A stretch of DNA of 64,000 bases from Sinorhizobium numidicum (GCF_029892045.1 NZ_CP120367.1:1302001-1366000); one strand, 5' to 3'; positions 34,861 through 44,319 are shown, numbered from the stretch's first letter. The notes: a model not told the origin generated them from the letters alone. Made by a program: numbers and translations.

Positions 34861-36831
34861 CTAAGCAGGGGCTTTTTCTTGTGTTTTCTTGCCTATTCTG
34901 CGGGTGGGAGAGCGGCGGGCAATCTTCACGCGCGCCGCCTTCAACAGTCGCGGCTCCTCGTCCGAAAGGCTTTCGCAAACCGCGTCGACTATCGCAATCG
35001 CCACGAAATCCGCCTGCAACTCTTCGAGCAGTTCCATCTTTGCGCTGGACCCTGTTTCCGCATTCTCCTGCCAAAACACGATTCCAACTCGCGCCGTCGG
35101 TGCCAACCGCTTCAGTCGACGCACGATAAATTTGGCATGCTTTGCGGAGTCTTGATTGAGAAAGCCCACGATAACCGCGTTACGCCCCTCCAGCGGCAGA
35201 GCTCTGATACTGCCTGGTTTCAGATCCCCGTGGCTGGCAGACGCCGCCTCGGCGCCTTGGATCGAAATGACCTGAGCAAGCATGGAGGCCGCCACGTCGT
35301 CCAGATCGCCCCTTCCTCCGATGCAAAGTACGGACTTCCCGTCCCCCGCCGGTAACTCATATTCATCAGTTTGATCGCCTGCGCCCGTGCCGTTCGCATT
35401 AGCGTCTTCTTCTTCCTCCTCCTCCTCTTCTTCTTCTTCTTCACTGGCAATTTCCTCAAGATTGGCGACGAGCGTACGCGCACTTTGGGCAACCTGCCCC
35501 ATCTGCACATCCGTGAGAGCTCCTCGAGCGCGGTCGCGTTCTGCGAGCAGCAGCGCCGGAATGGCAACCGTGCCATAGAACTCGACGAGGTACTTTTCCT
35601 CGAGTATTTCTTCGGCATTGTCGGTAGCCTCGTCGGGGTCGCCCGCGAGCAGCCGCTGATACAGGCGTTCCTTGGGATCGAGCACCGGCTCATTCCCAAA
35701 CAGGATTTCGAGAAACTCGAACTTGGGAACATGGCGGCCGAGAACAACGAGGCAAACCGTCAGCGGCGTCGACAGCACCAGCCCGACGGGCCCCCATAGC
35801 CAAGCCCAGAAGATAGCCGCGACGATGATCGCCAGCGGAGACAGGCCGGTGCGCGAACCATAAAGCCAAGGCTCCACGACGTTGTTGCTGAGAAGTTCCA
35901 AGAGGACAAACAGAGCTGCGGTCCAAAGCAGCACGCCCCAGCCCGGAGCCGCCGCAAAAGCTAGGAACAGAGGAAGAAGCGCAGCGATGACCGGGCCAAT
36001 ATAGGGCACGAATCGCAGCACGATAGCCAGCATGCCCCACAGAATTGCGTTGGGTATGCCCAGCAGCCAGAGGCCTGCAGCCAGTGGTATGCCATAAGTA
36101 ATGTTCACCACCAGCTGCATGAGCAGATACTGGCCAACCCGTGTGCCGGCGTCCTGGAGGGCTTCCGTCGTGCGGTGCAAGTCGCCATAGCCCACAAGGC
36201 GGATGAAACGATCCCGCAGCTCTTCCCTCTCAAGAAGCATGAAGACAACGACGACGATAACGAGACCGGTCGTGGCCAAAGGGCCAACGAGCGGATCGAC
36301 AATATTCCTCAGCATTTCGATTGGGCGCTCCGGAGAAAAAATCTCCACGAGAAGCGGCGTCTGCTTGGGTTGCGGTTCGGGCGATGCTTGCGTTCGGGGC
36401 TCGGGGCGGTTGATCTCGGTTCCAATCCGTTCCACAAGGCGGCCTAGCCGATCGAGAACGCTGTTTTCCGACCCCGCCTCCTTCAAGACCCTGATCTTCT
36501 CGACAATGTTGTACTGATAAGTGGGGATGTTCTGCGCAACCTCACCTACCTGCATGGCCACGATGATGCTGAATATCGACAGGAACAGAAACGCCGCGGT
36601 TACGCTAGCGATGACGGCGACTAAGCGCGGCAAGCCGAGTTTCCGCAGCTTCCAGACGACGGGCGCAAGCGCAAAGGTGAGCAAAACGGCAACGGCCAGC
36701 GGCAAGAATACGTCCCGCGCGAAATAAAGAACGGCAACCGTGGCAGCCATTGCAGCGAGCGTTGGAAGCTTGGAGGGCTGCGCCGCGGCTATCGATCCTG
36801 ATCCGAAGTCTTTCTTATTGTCCTCGCTCAT
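34861..36831 (-). CDS. AI-2E family transporter with long acidic C-terminal extension
   Basis: 656 residues, nearly twice the usual ~350. Residues ~20-380 are the AI-2E membrane domain (IPNAILWGMLAIVLRFVPYIGPVIAALLPLFLA, GLSPLAIIVAAIFWAWLWGPVGLVLSTPLTVCL). The remaining ~270 residues are soluble: a helical part, a run of 12 Glu encoded by pure GAA/GAG repeats (35407-35442), then an alpha/beta region (KSVLCIGGRGDLDDVAASMLAQVI, GIVFWQEN) that could be a ligand-binding or regulatory domain. The C-terminus is Arg/Lys-rich. Transported substrate unknown. Confidence 0.82.
   Translation of the reverse strand: MSEDNKKDFGSGSIAAAQPSKLPTLAAMAATVAVLYFARDVFLPLAVAVLLTFALAPVVWKLRKLGLPRLVAVIASVTAAFLFLSIFSIIVAMQVGEVAQNIPTYQYNIVEKIRVLKEAGSENSVLDRLGRLVERIGTEINRPEPRTQASPEPQPKQTPLLVEIFSPERPIEMLRNIVDPLVGPLATTGLVIVVVVFMLLEREELRDRFIRLVGYGDLHRTTEALQDAGTRVGQYLLMQLVVNITYGIPLAAGLWLLGIPNAILWGMLAIVLRFVPYIGPVIAALLPLFLAFAAAPGWGVLLWTAALFVLLELLSNNVVEPWLYGSRTGLSPLAIIVAAIFWAWLWGPVGLVLSTPLTVCLVVLGRHVPKFEFLEILFGNEPVLDPKERLYQRLLAGDPDEATDNAEEILEEKYLVEFYGTVAIPALLLAERDRARGALTDVQMGQVAQSARTLVANLEEIASEEEEEEEEEEEEDANANGTGAGDQTDEYELPAGDGKSVLCIGGRGDLDDVAASMLAQVISIQGAEAASASHGDLKPGSIRALPLEGRNAVIVGFLNQDSAKHAKFIVRRLKRLAPTARVGIVFWQENAETGSSAKMELLEELQADFVAIAIVDAVCESLSDEEPRLLKAARVKIARRSPTRRIGKKTQEKAPA
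35407..35442 (-). repeat. GAA/GAG trinucleotide run coding for 12 glutamates
   Basis: Twelve consecutive Glu codons (3 GAA, 4 GAG and 5 GAA in plus-strand order) inside the AI-2E family gene. Such runs change length by slippage in steps of whole codons. Confidence 0.85.
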
Positions 36832-37107
36832 GCCTTTCCCCCGAACTCTGCCAATTGTCCTGGAACATCAGCGGCATCCATAGCGACCCGTTGCACTATC
36901 ATGTCATGTTCTATCGTCTCCCGCTGCAGGCCACATGCAGCAAGGCGACGAGACTTGGCGAAGCGCGCCCCAAACAAGCTGGGCGGAGCGGCTTCTGCTG
37001 CAGTGGTCTCCGAGTCTCGCGATTTTTCTTCGAGAAGTCCGTATCGGCGAGCGTCTTCGCTCCTTCAAAGCGACCTCGGCGCCGAGGTTCGGGAAGATGC
37101 TCAATTC

Positions 37108-37281
37108 CTAAACCACCGCGCTCCCAGCCATGAAAGCAAGGATGAGGAACACCAGGAATATGATGATAGCCAGATAGAACAGGATCCTGGCGATACCCGC
37201 GGTCGCTGCGGAAACACCGGAGAAGCCAAGAAACCCTGAGATCAGCGAAATCACGAGAAAAAAGAGAGCCCACTTCAGCAT
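37108..37281 (-). CDS. DUF1328/YtjA-type small membrane protein
   Basis: A 57-residue frame beginning [20 protein letters not shown] and ending FMAGSAVV. Two hydrophobic helices are joined by the [18 protein letters not shown] segment, the hallmark of the UPF0391/DUF1328 family (YtjA). These tiny inner-membrane proteins are widespread in proteobacteria and often stress-induced; the function is unknown. The flanking stretches 36832-37107 and 37282-37565 show no other gene. Confidence 0.85.
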   Translation of the reverse strand: MLKWALFFLVISLISGFLGFSGVSAATAGIARILFYLAIIIFLVFLILAFMAGSAVV

Positions 37282-37565
37282 GGCGATACCTTGATTCGAC
37301 TAGCTCCATGAAGCAGGTAGGGCGATTTTTGAATAAGCCCAGAGACGGCCAAAGCCGATCCCAAGATTGGCAGAGACCCGATGAGACGAGCGTGCCGCCA
37401 CGGATATAGGCTAATATTCCGCGTCGGATCGTGCTCATCGAACAACCAAAGCGAATGCGGTGACCGTCAATGACAGCGACAGCGGAAGGCGCCAGCCGCA
37501 TTCGGCCATGAGTGGCCGGGCATCTCCCCGCTTGAAAGGTGAGACTACCCGGCCGCAAAGCGTCC

Positions 37566-38429
37566 CTACTCGAACATCCCTTTCGGCTTCTCCCCCTTCA
37601 GGAAAGGCTCGATGAAGGCATGCAGCAGGTCGGACTGGCCGATGACGGCAGTGTGCGACGTCGCCGGCAAGACGGCAAGGCGTGAGGCGGGCAGCGGCTT
37701 GCCCATATCGCCCATGACGCCGCCGCCGAGCAGCCGGAACAGTGCGATCGAATGTTCGAGCGTTGTCACGTCGGCGTCGCCGGTGATGATCAGCACCGGG
37801 GCCTTCAGCGCCTTGACGTCCGCCTCCCAGGCCATCGGCTCGTGTTCAAGCGCGATCAGCTTCTTGACCAGCGCAGGAAAACCGTCGGGATTGGCGGCGA
37901 GCTTGCGATAGTCCTCTGCGAACGGCATGCCGACGAACATTTCCACCGTCATCCTCGGAATGAAGGCCTTGAACTCGGGCTGCCACCCCTCGGCATCGTA
38001 GGCGACGGAGGCGGCGGCGAGCTTGTTCACCTTCTCGGGGTGGCGGATGGCGAGCTGCAGGCCGACGGCAGCGCCCATGGAGTAGCCGAAGACATCGGCC
38101 TTCCCTATGCCGACAGCATCCATGAAAGCTGCGACGTCATCTGCCAGGTGGGGATAGGTGATCGGCCGGTCGATGTCGGTGGTGCGTCCGTGACCCTGCA
38201 GCTCGAGCGCATAGACCTTGTGGCTCTCTGCAAGCTTCGGAATGATCGCGCCCATCGACGGGATGTTCATATAGGCACCGTGCAGCACGATCAGCGGATC
38301 GCCTTTTCCCGAGACCTCGTAATACATCTGCATGCCGTTGACCTCGACGCGATCGCCCACCGGTTCGGATTGGGCGAATGCAGGGCCGGCGACGAGCAGG
38401 GCTGCGGCAATGAGGGCGGTGCGGAACAT
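37566..38429 (-). CDS. Exported alpha/beta hydrolase
   Basis: 287 residues with signal peptide MFRTALIAAALLVAGPAFAQSE. Catalytic triad candidates: nucleophile Ser in FGYSMGAAVG, Asp in LIITGDADVTT and His in LPATSHTAVIG; oxyanion region LHGAYMN. Periplasmic hydrolase of the 3-oxoadipate-enol-lactonase/haloperoxidase-like group by overall pattern; the substrate is not predictable. Transcribed in the same direction as, and 105 bases after, the YihY gene. Confidence 0.85.
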   Translation of the reverse strand: MFRTALIAAALLVAGPAFAQSEPVGDRVEVNGMQMYYEVSGKGDPLIVLHGAYMNIPSMGAIIPKLAESHKVYALELQGHGRTTDIDRPITYPHLADDVAAFMDAVGIGKADVFGYSMGAAVGLQLAIRHPEKVNKLAAASVAYDAEGWQPEFKAFIPRMTVEMFVGMPFAEDYRKLAANPDGFPALVKKLIALEHEPMAWEADVKALKAPVLIITGDADVTTLEHSIALFRLLGGGVMGDMGKPLPASRLAVLPATSHTAVIGQSDLLHAFIEPFLKGEKPKGMFE

Positions 38430-38534
38430 CGTGTCTCTCCTCTCTATCTGGTGCGTTTTCGTCAAAGCTGATGAAAAGACGAAAGACCCTCGCGCAGCCC
38501 GACATGGTCGGACTGATTTTGTCCGCAAACGAGC

Positions 38535-39527
38535 TCAATCAGTTGCCTTCCCGAGTGTATCGGCGACGTAAGCGCCACGTTCACCCATCGGTAGTGGTTC
38601 TCCGGTCGTAGAATCGACCGCCGTTTGGTGCTCGAGCTCAGCATTGAGGAGAGCACCTACGATCAGGATGACGACCGAGATCCATACCCACATCATGAGA
38701 CCGACCAGCGCGCCGAGAGCGCCATAGGTGGCATTGTAGTTGGCAAAGTTCTCGAGATAGAAGGAAAAGAGCCACGAGGCGGCGAGCCATAGTAATGTGC
38801 TGAACACGGCTCCCCAGTTGAGCCAACGCAGTTTCGCGCGCTCACGGCTCGGCCCAAAGCGATAGATGAGGATGGTACCAATAGTGACGAGGAGGAGAAT
38901 GGCTGGCCACCGCGCCGCTCGTGTCATGATCTCAACCCAACGGTCCAACCACAAATAGGCAAGCACTGTCGGAATAATGCCGATCGCCACGATCAGAGCG
39001 ACGGCAAACAGCAGTGCCGCAACCGTGAAGGCGAGACACAGCACCGTTCTGTATACTATCCCTCTCTTCTCCGTTTCCCCGTAGGCAACGTTCATCGCGT
39101 CGAAGAGCGAGGCGATGCCATTGGCTGCGCTCCACAAGGAGATCAGCAAGCCACCAAAAAAACCGATGCTGAGCGTGGACGTCTTTTGAGTGGTCAGAGC
39201 TTGCAGCTGATCCATGATCAGGCCGTAGGACCCAGGCGGCAAAAGCTCCTCCAGAACACCCATATGCGCGCCGATGTCGGACGGGTCCGCGATAAACCCA
39301 TAGAGCGAGACCAAGGCACCGAGTGCGGGGAACAGTGCCAGTAGAAGGTAAAAGCTTACTCCTGCCGCGATCAGAAGGACGCGCTCCGCGGCGATTTCAG
39401 TCATCACCCGCCAAAAAACGTCCCGCATCCCTTTCGCAGGTATGTCTCCCGGCGTGGCGGCATCTCGCCCCCTTCCCGGCTCTGCCGCCTGCAAGTTTTC
39501 CGCAAGATCGATTTGTTTCGTATTCAT
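38535..39527 (-). CDS. YihY/BrkB (UPF0761) family membrane protein
   Basis: 330 residues from MNTKQIDLAENLQAAEP. Six to seven hydrophobic segments; the blocks AAGVSFYLLLALFPALGALVSLYG, LISLWSAANGIASLFDAMNVAYGE and NYNATYGALGALVGLMMWVWISVVILIVGALLNAE are typical of the YihY/BrkB family, once annotated ribonuclease BN. Role unclear, linked to envelope stress. A stress-type promoter lies 81-105 bases upstream. Confidence 0.87.
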   Translation of the reverse strand: MNTKQIDLAENLQAAEPGRGRDAATPGDIPAKGMRDVFWRVMTEIAAERVLLIAAGVSFYLLLALFPALGALVSLYGFIADPSDIGAHMGVLEELLPPGSYGLIMDQLQALTTQKTSTLSIGFFGGLLISLWSAANGIASLFDAMNVAYGETEKRGIVYRTVLCLAFTVAALLFAVALIVAIGIIPTVLAYLWLDRWVEIMTRAARWPAILLLVTIGTILIYRFGPSRERAKLRWLNWGAVFSTLLWLAASWLFSFYLENFANYNATYGALGALVGLMMWVWISVVILIVGALLNAELEHQTAVDSTTGEPLPMGERGAYVADTLGKATD

Positions 39528-39607
39528 GGACCAGCGTCCGGAGAATGTTTTCTTATCCCGACATGCTGTGACCAAATCACGGTTTCTCCTCACCGCGGGC
39601 ATAAGCA

Positions 39608-39632
39608 AACGCCGGTGAAATCTGCTTGTTCC
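39608..39632 (-). promoter_or_regulatory. EcfG/RpoE2-type promoter for the YihY gene
   Basis: Minus strand GGAAC (39632-39628), 17 bases, GTT (39610-39608). The leader to the ATG at 39527 would be about 75 bases. Nothing else coding is seen in 39528-39812. Confidence 0.55.
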
Positions 39633-39812
39633 GGCGCTTCCCGGCATTTGAGCGGAGCACCTCATCGCCCGCATTCCGACGCTCGGAACAAGCCTGCGAA
39701 GTCGCGAAGGCAGGAACCGAATTGACTGATAAGTGATGCAGTTCTGCCGGATATTGAGTGGCGCGACCCGGCCCGAGATCCTAAGGTCGGCAGTGGCCTG
39801 GAGTTGGTCGGC

Positions 39813-40616
39813 ATGATTTTTGGCGCCAGAAATGGATCAGGCATGCATATCCGCCGCGATCAACTGTTCGTCGAAAGACTGAACGTGCCTCCAGGAGGAG
39901 GCACGTTCACCCTGTCGCGCCTGGCAGTCGGCATCTTCCTCGTGGACCAGCAAGGCCACCGCCTGTCCCTCGGTTCGGACCACAGGTTGGCGATACCGCT
40001 TCGAGCATCGGAAGGGTGGGTGCTTCCCGCCGGTTCCGAAGGTGTTTGCGAGTACGATGATCCGCTTTCCTACGTAAAGCTCGAAGTGTCCGACGCCCTG
40101 CTGCAAGATGTCGGGTTCGATACACCGTCCGATTTCAGGCCTGTTGTTGGGGCGCTCGATCCCTTGCTGGTGCAACTCGTCCGTTCCGCAGCCTCGAATG
40201 CCGATACCAGGCGGACCTTATATCGTCAGACGATGGACCTTGCGGTGGCGGCTCACCTTGCGCAGTTGCTTCTACCGGTCAGGACTTGGGCAGTCGCAAT
40301 CGAGGATCGACGGCTGTGGCGGGTCCTGGACTACATCCACGAGCACTTGGCCGATGATCTTTCGCTGGACGAGATGGCGTCCGAGGCCACCATGAGCCGG
40401 TTTCATTTCATGCGAAGCTTCACAAAACTGGTTGGGAAGACCCCGCTGCAATACGTGATTCAGGAGCGGATGGAACTCGCGAAGGTGCTTTTGAAGACCA
40501 CGCGAGCGTCCATCGCTTCCGTCGCCCACAACGTCGGATACGAGGACGTGTCACGTTTCGGCAAGCATTTCCGCCGGCATACTGGCGTCACCCCAGCGGT
40601 CTTCCGCCGCGGCTGA
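39813..40616 (+). CDS. AraC-family transcriptional regulator
   Basis: 267 residues from MIFGARNGSGMHIRRDQLF, with GGAG nine bases upstream. C-terminal double HTH: LSLDEMASEATMSRFHFMRSFTKLVGKTPLQYV and ASIASVAHNVGYEDVSRFGKHFRRHTGVTPAVFRR. The N-terminal ~150 residues would be the effector domain, of AraC_N type. It precedes two exported SnoaL-like genes on the same strand and may regulate them. Confidence 0.87.
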   Translation: MIFGARNGSGMHIRRDQLFVERLNVPPGGGTFTLSRLAVGIFLVDQQGHRLSLGSDHRLAIPLRASEGWVLPAGSEGVCEYDDPLSYVKLEVSDALLQDVGFDTPSDFRPVVGALDPLLVQLVRSAASNADTRRTLYRQTMDLAVAAHLAQLLLPVRTWAVAIEDRRLWRVLDYIHEHLADDLSLDEMASEATMSRFHFMRSFTKLVGKTPLQYVIQERMELAKVLLKTTRASIASVAHNVGYEDVSRFGKHFRRHTGVTPAVFRRG

Positions 40617-40747
40617 ACGCCGGCCGGATTCACAAAGGCAATAATCGCCCAATGTTCGGCAAGATTCACTGCAGCGTCGACAAGACGCCCGTGCGATCTT
40701 CGCGATTGCGGATGATACCGCACGAGCAGCGGGGGGAGAACGCCTTC

Positions 40748-41344
40748 ATGCGAAGTTTGGCCCTTTCCACGATGGCAGCGGCACTGATGACATCGACCAG
40801 CCTGGCGTTTGACGGCGTAAGGCAGCAGGTAGAAGGCCCGGCCGATGCCGCGGCAACCGATTTCAGGCGGGTCGGCAACAGCGAAACGATCGGCCCCGAT
40901 GATCGGGCTGCGATCATAGACACGATCACCGACATCGCAGCGGGTGCCGACCGGCATCAGTGGGACAGAGTGCGAGGTGCTTTCGCCGATAATGTAACGC
41001 TGGACTACACCTCTCTCTGGGGCGGCGCGCCGGCCACGCAATCCGCCGACGAGGTGGTCAAACAATGGTCCGGCCCGCTGACGGGTTTTGACCGCACGCT
41101 GCATCTCGTCACCAACCATGCAATCGTCAAAAGCGCTGGCGCGACCGCCACAGCGGAAGCCGATTTCCAGGCTGTCCATCGGATCGGCGATAAATTTTGG
41201 GTCCTGATGGGCCGCTATCGTTACGACCTCACCAAAGTCAACGCCGCGTGGAAGGTCTCGCGCCTGGTCATGACCTACACGCACGAAACCGGCGATCGCG
41301 GACTAGTGACTCTAGCTGCCAAGCGCGCCGACGAACGAGGATGA
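40748..41344 (+). CDS. Exported SnoaL/NTF2-like protein
   Basis: 198 residues from MRSLALSTMAAALMTSTSLAFD, a signal peptide, after GGGGGAG. The mature part has the NTF2-like cone pattern (RAAIIDTITDIAAGADRHQWDRVRGAFADNVTLDYTSL ... FWVLMGRYRYDLTKVNAAWKVSRLVMTYTHETGDR), similar to SnoaL_4 domains. These folds bind or turn over small hydrophobic molecules; function unknown here. A second SnoaL-like gene follows 39 bases downstream. Confidence 0.78.
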   Translation: MRSLALSTMAAALMTSTSLAFDGVRQQVEGPADAAATDFRRVGNSETIGPDDRAAIIDTITDIAAGADRHQWDRVRGAFADNVTLDYTSLWGGAPATQSADEVVKQWSGPLTGFDRTLHLVTNHAIVKSAGATATAEADFQAVHRIGDKFWVLMGRYRYDLTKVNAAWKVSRLVMTYTHETGDRGLVTLAAKRADERG

Positions 41345-41383
41345 GCGTTCGGGCAAGCGTTCTGCCGATCGGAGGAGATTATC

Positions 41384-41884
41384 ATGACCATCAAGTCCTT
41401 TGTCCGGGCCCTGACCATGTCTGCCCCCATGCTGTTGGCCACCCACGCCACGGCCGCGAGCCCGGAGGAGAACCGGCAGCTCATCGCCGACTACTATGCC
41501 GCCTATGGCAGCGGCGATATGAGCCGCGTCACTTCCTTCTTCGCCGATGACATCGAGTGGCATATACCCGGCCATCATCCACTGGCCGGAACCAAGCGCG
41601 GCAAGGAAGAGGTCGCCGCCTTCTTCCAACAGCTCGGCAGGGCGAAGTTCCGCGCCGAGCTCATCGCACTCATGGCCGACGAGAACTGGGTGATCGACCT
41701 GCATCGCGGCTGGTCCAACCGCGCAGACGGCGGTAACGTCGACACGCTCTGGGTGCTCGCCTTTCGCATCGAAAATGGCAAAATCCGTGAGGCGCGTAAC
41801 TTCTCATACGATCAGGCGGCAGCCGATATCTTCTTCTGGCAAGCCTATCCTCTCAAGCCCCTGCAAGATCGCCTGCTGGATTGA
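41384..41884 (+). CDS. Exported SnoaL/NTF2-like protein (second of a pair)
   Basis: 166 residues, with signal-like N-terminus MTIKSFVRALTMSAPMLLATHATAAS and GGAGG upstream. The SnoaL core is DYYAAYGSGDMSRVTSFFADDIEWHIPGHHPLAGTKRGKEEVAAFF, ending with a Trp/Phe-rich strand. Different in sequence from its upstream neighbour, so not a recent duplicate. The following 335 bases (41885-42219) are mostly non-coding leader for the next gene, with no convincing signal. Confidence 0.78.
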   Translation: MTIKSFVRALTMSAPMLLATHATAASPEENRQLIADYYAAYGSGDMSRVTSFFADDIEWHIPGHHPLAGTKRGKEEVAAFFQQLGRAKFRAELIALMADENWVIDLHRGWSNRADGGNVDTLWVLAFRIENGKIREARNFSYDQAAADIFFWQAYPLKPLQDRLLD

Positions 41885-42219
41885 ACGGCAATGCCCCTTC
41901 TCGGGACCCGACGACATTGCCGTGCATGATTATTGTGCAAGGCCGTCAGCGCCGGTTAATATTTAGTCACACGGTCCGCGAAACATATCCACGCGAGTGT
42001 TGATTTAGCCCTGTTTTTTCGTGGCGTGGCACATGGCACGCCATTTGCTTACTACCATCGAGCCTCTTGGCCTCACCGAAGGCGCCCAATGTCGCGCGCC
42101 GAAAGCAAAGTCGCTGAGCAGGACGCCGCGCCGATCGCTGATGGGCGCGAACCCTGGGCTATGATTTTTTTCAACATCAACGACAGAGATTGGCGCAGCC
42201 GGATGCGCCGGGAGATGGT

Positions 42220-43461
42220 ATGTCCGCTCTTCACACACCAGACTCGACTTCCGCAGCGGAGTCGGCACGCGCATTGTGGATTTCAACGGCGGCCTTCACG
42301 GTCTGCTTTGCAGTTTGGACGATCTTTTCGATCGTTGGCATACGTATCAAACAGGAGTTGGGGCTGAGCGAGGCGCAATTCGGGCTTCTGATCGGCATGC
42401 CGATCCTTACCGGTTCGCTGAGCCGTATCCTGCTCGGCGTTTGGACCAACCGCTACGGCGGAAGGCTGGTCTATACGGTCACGATGCTGGTCGCGGCAGT
42501 CGCTACCTTTCTCCTGTCGCGCGCGACGACATATCCGGAAATGCTGATCGCGGGGCTGGGTGTCGGTCTGGCCGGAGGGTCTTTCGCCGTCGGCGTTGCC
42601 TATGTCTCCCCATTCTTTCCGGCGCATAAGCAGGGCACGGCCCTCGGCATCTTCGGCGCAGGCAATGTGGGTGCTGCCGTAACCAAGTTCTTCGCTCCTT
42701 TTGTTCTCCTCGCCTTCGGGTGGGAGGCGGTCGCGGAGATATGGGCGGCAATGCTCCTGATTACCGCGGTTATCTTCTGGTTTTCCACTACCGACGATCC
42801 TGCTTTCCGCGCGCGCCGCACTCGCCGCGACAGACCCAGAGGTTTCGTTGCCGAATTGGAGCCGCTCAAGAACCTGCAGGTTTGGCGCTTCGCCCTCTAC
42901 TATTTCTTTGCATTCGGCGGTTTCGTGGCACTGTCGCTCTGGCTTCCCCGCTACCTCGTCGGTGTCTATGACTTCCGTCTCGAAACTGCTGGCATGATTG
43001 CGGCTGCCTATTCGATCCCCGGCAGCCTCTTCCGGGCCTATGGCGGTGCTCTTTCGGACAGGATCGGCGCGCGCAAGGTCATGTACGCGACTTTCGCGGT
43101 CGGTGCCGTCGCGACGCTCATCCTCTCGTTTGCAGTTCCTCCGATAGCTTTTGTGAGCGTCATCTTCGTGCTGGGCTTCTTCATGAGCCTGGGCAAGGCT
43201 GCCGTCTACAAGTACATCCCCGCCTACTACCCCGCCAATGTCGGCGCGGTCGGCGGTGTCGTCGGCATGATGGGCGGCATCGGCGGCTTCATTCTGCCAA
43301 TCACCTTCGGCTTGCTGAAGGATCTAACCGGCCTATGGTCGAGCTGCTTCATGCTCCTCTTCGTTATTGTCGCCGTTTCGCTGATCTGGATGAATGTCTC
43401 CATCCGTCAGTTCAAGCGTCGCCTCGAGGCAACCGTACCCGACGGTATCTTTGCACAATAG
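42220..43461 (+). CDS. NarK/NNP-family nitrate/nitrite transporter (MFS)
   Basis: 413 residues from MSALHTPDSTSAAES, with GGGAG six bases upstream. Twelve hydrophobic segments. NNP-family signatures GLAGGSFAVGVAYVSPFFPAHKQGTALGIFGAGNVGAAVTKFFAP and MGGIGGFILPITFGLLKDLTG mark it as a nitrate/nitrite-type porter. No nitrate or nitrite reductase gene is nearby, so it may serve genes located elsewhere. A clear rho-independent terminator follows at 43571. Confidence 0.85.
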   Translation: MSALHTPDSTSAAESARALWISTAAFTVCFAVWTIFSIVGIRIKQELGLSEAQFGLLIGMPILTGSLSRILLGVWTNRYGGRLVYTVTMLVAAVATFLLSRATTYPEMLIAGLGVGLAGGSFAVGVAYVSPFFPAHKQGTALGIFGAGNVGAAVTKFFAPFVLLAFGWEAVAEIWAAMLLITAVIFWFSTTDDPAFRARRTRRDRPRGFVAELEPLKNLQVWRFALYYFFAFGGFVALSLWLPRYLVGVYDFRLETAGMIAAAYSIPGSLFRAYGGALSDRIGARKVMYATFAVGAVATLILSFAVPPIAFVSVIFVLGFFMSLGKAAVYKYIPAYYPANVGAVGGVVGMMGGIGGFILPITFGLLKDLTGLWSSCFMLLFVIVAVSLIWMNVSIRQFKRRLEATVPDGIFAQ

Positions 43462-43570
43462 CGTCATTCAAGCTGTGGCGATGACAGCATCGGCGTCGGC
43501 AGACGGAACGGCTGAAACTCGCCGCAGGACATTCGACTTCCCCGCAGGGACAGCCAAAGCCCTGCTCACT

Positions 43571-43598
43571 GCCCGGCGCTCCGCGCCGGGCTTTTTTT
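43571..43598 (+). terminator. Rho-independent terminator after the NarK-type gene
   Basis: Stem GCCCGGCGC / GCGCCGGGC with loop TCC, followed by seven T residues (43592-43598). About 110 bases after the NarK-type stop. Confidence 0.88.
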
Positions 43599-43756
43599 CT
43601 TCGGCTGCAGTCGACGCCGTGGATGGGGGTAGGCCCCGGGGCCTCGTAGTTGCTCCTCAGCCATTTCACCGCCCGCTCGGACGGTCGCGGAAATCCGCGG
43701 CCTCGGTGCGCTGCGTATCCTTGGCCGCCCGCCGAACGTCCGCGGACGCGAAAGCA

Positions 43757-43781
43757 GGAACAGATAGGCTTGCTTGTGGTT
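43757..43781 (+). promoter_or_regulatory. EcfG/RpoE2-type promoter for the small-protein genes
   Basis: GGAAC (43757-43761), 17 bases, GTT (43779-43781). It lies 38 bases before the ATG at 43819, correct spacing for a short leader. Confidence 0.6.
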
Positions 43782-43818
43782 ACACAGTCGTTCCCAAGAG
43801 ACCGAGGAGAGTCCGGAA

Positions 43819-44007
43819 ATGACGAAGAGCGATGTCGAGCAAGCGCAAAAAAAGGCGCAAAAACAGGCCGAGAACACAAGCGGCGGCGGCCACCTGGGCG
43901 GCACCTACTATGGCCAGGAGCCAGACGCCAAAACAGCTTCTACTGTGAAAAAGAAGGGGGACAAGGCAGGACGGAACGATGTACGGAAACAGGGCGGGCG
44001 AAACTAG
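43819..44007 (+). CDS. Small hydrophilic protein, probably stress-induced
   Basis: 62 residues (MTKSDVEQAQKKAQKQAENT ...), very rich in Lys, Gln, Gly and Asn, with no hydrophobic segment; GGAGAG lies before the start. The low-complexity, highly hydrophilic make-up resembles small desiccation or stress proteins, but no family is recognised with certainty. Directly behind a stress-type promoter and 48 bases before another small gene. Confidence 0.6.
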   Translation: MTKSDVEQAQKKAQKQAENTSGGGHLGGTYYGQEPDAKTASTVKKKGDKAGRNDVRKQGGRN

Positions 44008-44055
44008 GGCCGCGGTAATGAAGGTGAGAAGCCGCGTACATTTGGAGAGATCTGC

Positions 44056-44319
44056 ATGCCTACCTACCAGCAGCTTCCCGTTAACCCGGTGCCGGGCGCG
44101 GTAATCGTCAAGCTTTACCGTTCCGGTGACGAGGTCAGAGGATATGTACGAAAGGTCACCGACGCATCCGAAGACGATACCGTCTTTTCCGGTGAGGAAA
44201 TGGAGCCCGAATCTGCGCTCAGACTGGCAAAGACCCACAGCGAGGGTACAGCGCCGATCTACGTCGAGCTTGTCGAGGGCGTTCAATGGGATCCCAATTG
44301 GGGCATCTTGGCCAGCTAA
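44056..44319 (+). CDS. Small hypothetical protein
   Basis: 87 residues (MPTYQQLPVNPVPGAVIVKLYR ...), acidic, predicted mixed alpha/beta, with GGAGAG before the ATG. No known motif. Likely in one transcript with the 62-residue gene upstream and so under the same stress promoter. The 231 bases after it (44320-44550) hold nothing recognised. Confidence 0.62.
   Translation: MPTYQQLPVNPVPGAVIVKLYRSGDEVRGYVRKVTDASEDDTVFSGEEMEPESALRLAKTHSEGTAPIYVELVEGVQWDPNWGILAS

Noticed and set aside
42026..42367. 113-codon frame leading into the NarK-type gene
   Set aside because: It overlaps the transporter start in another frame and shows no conserved feature.
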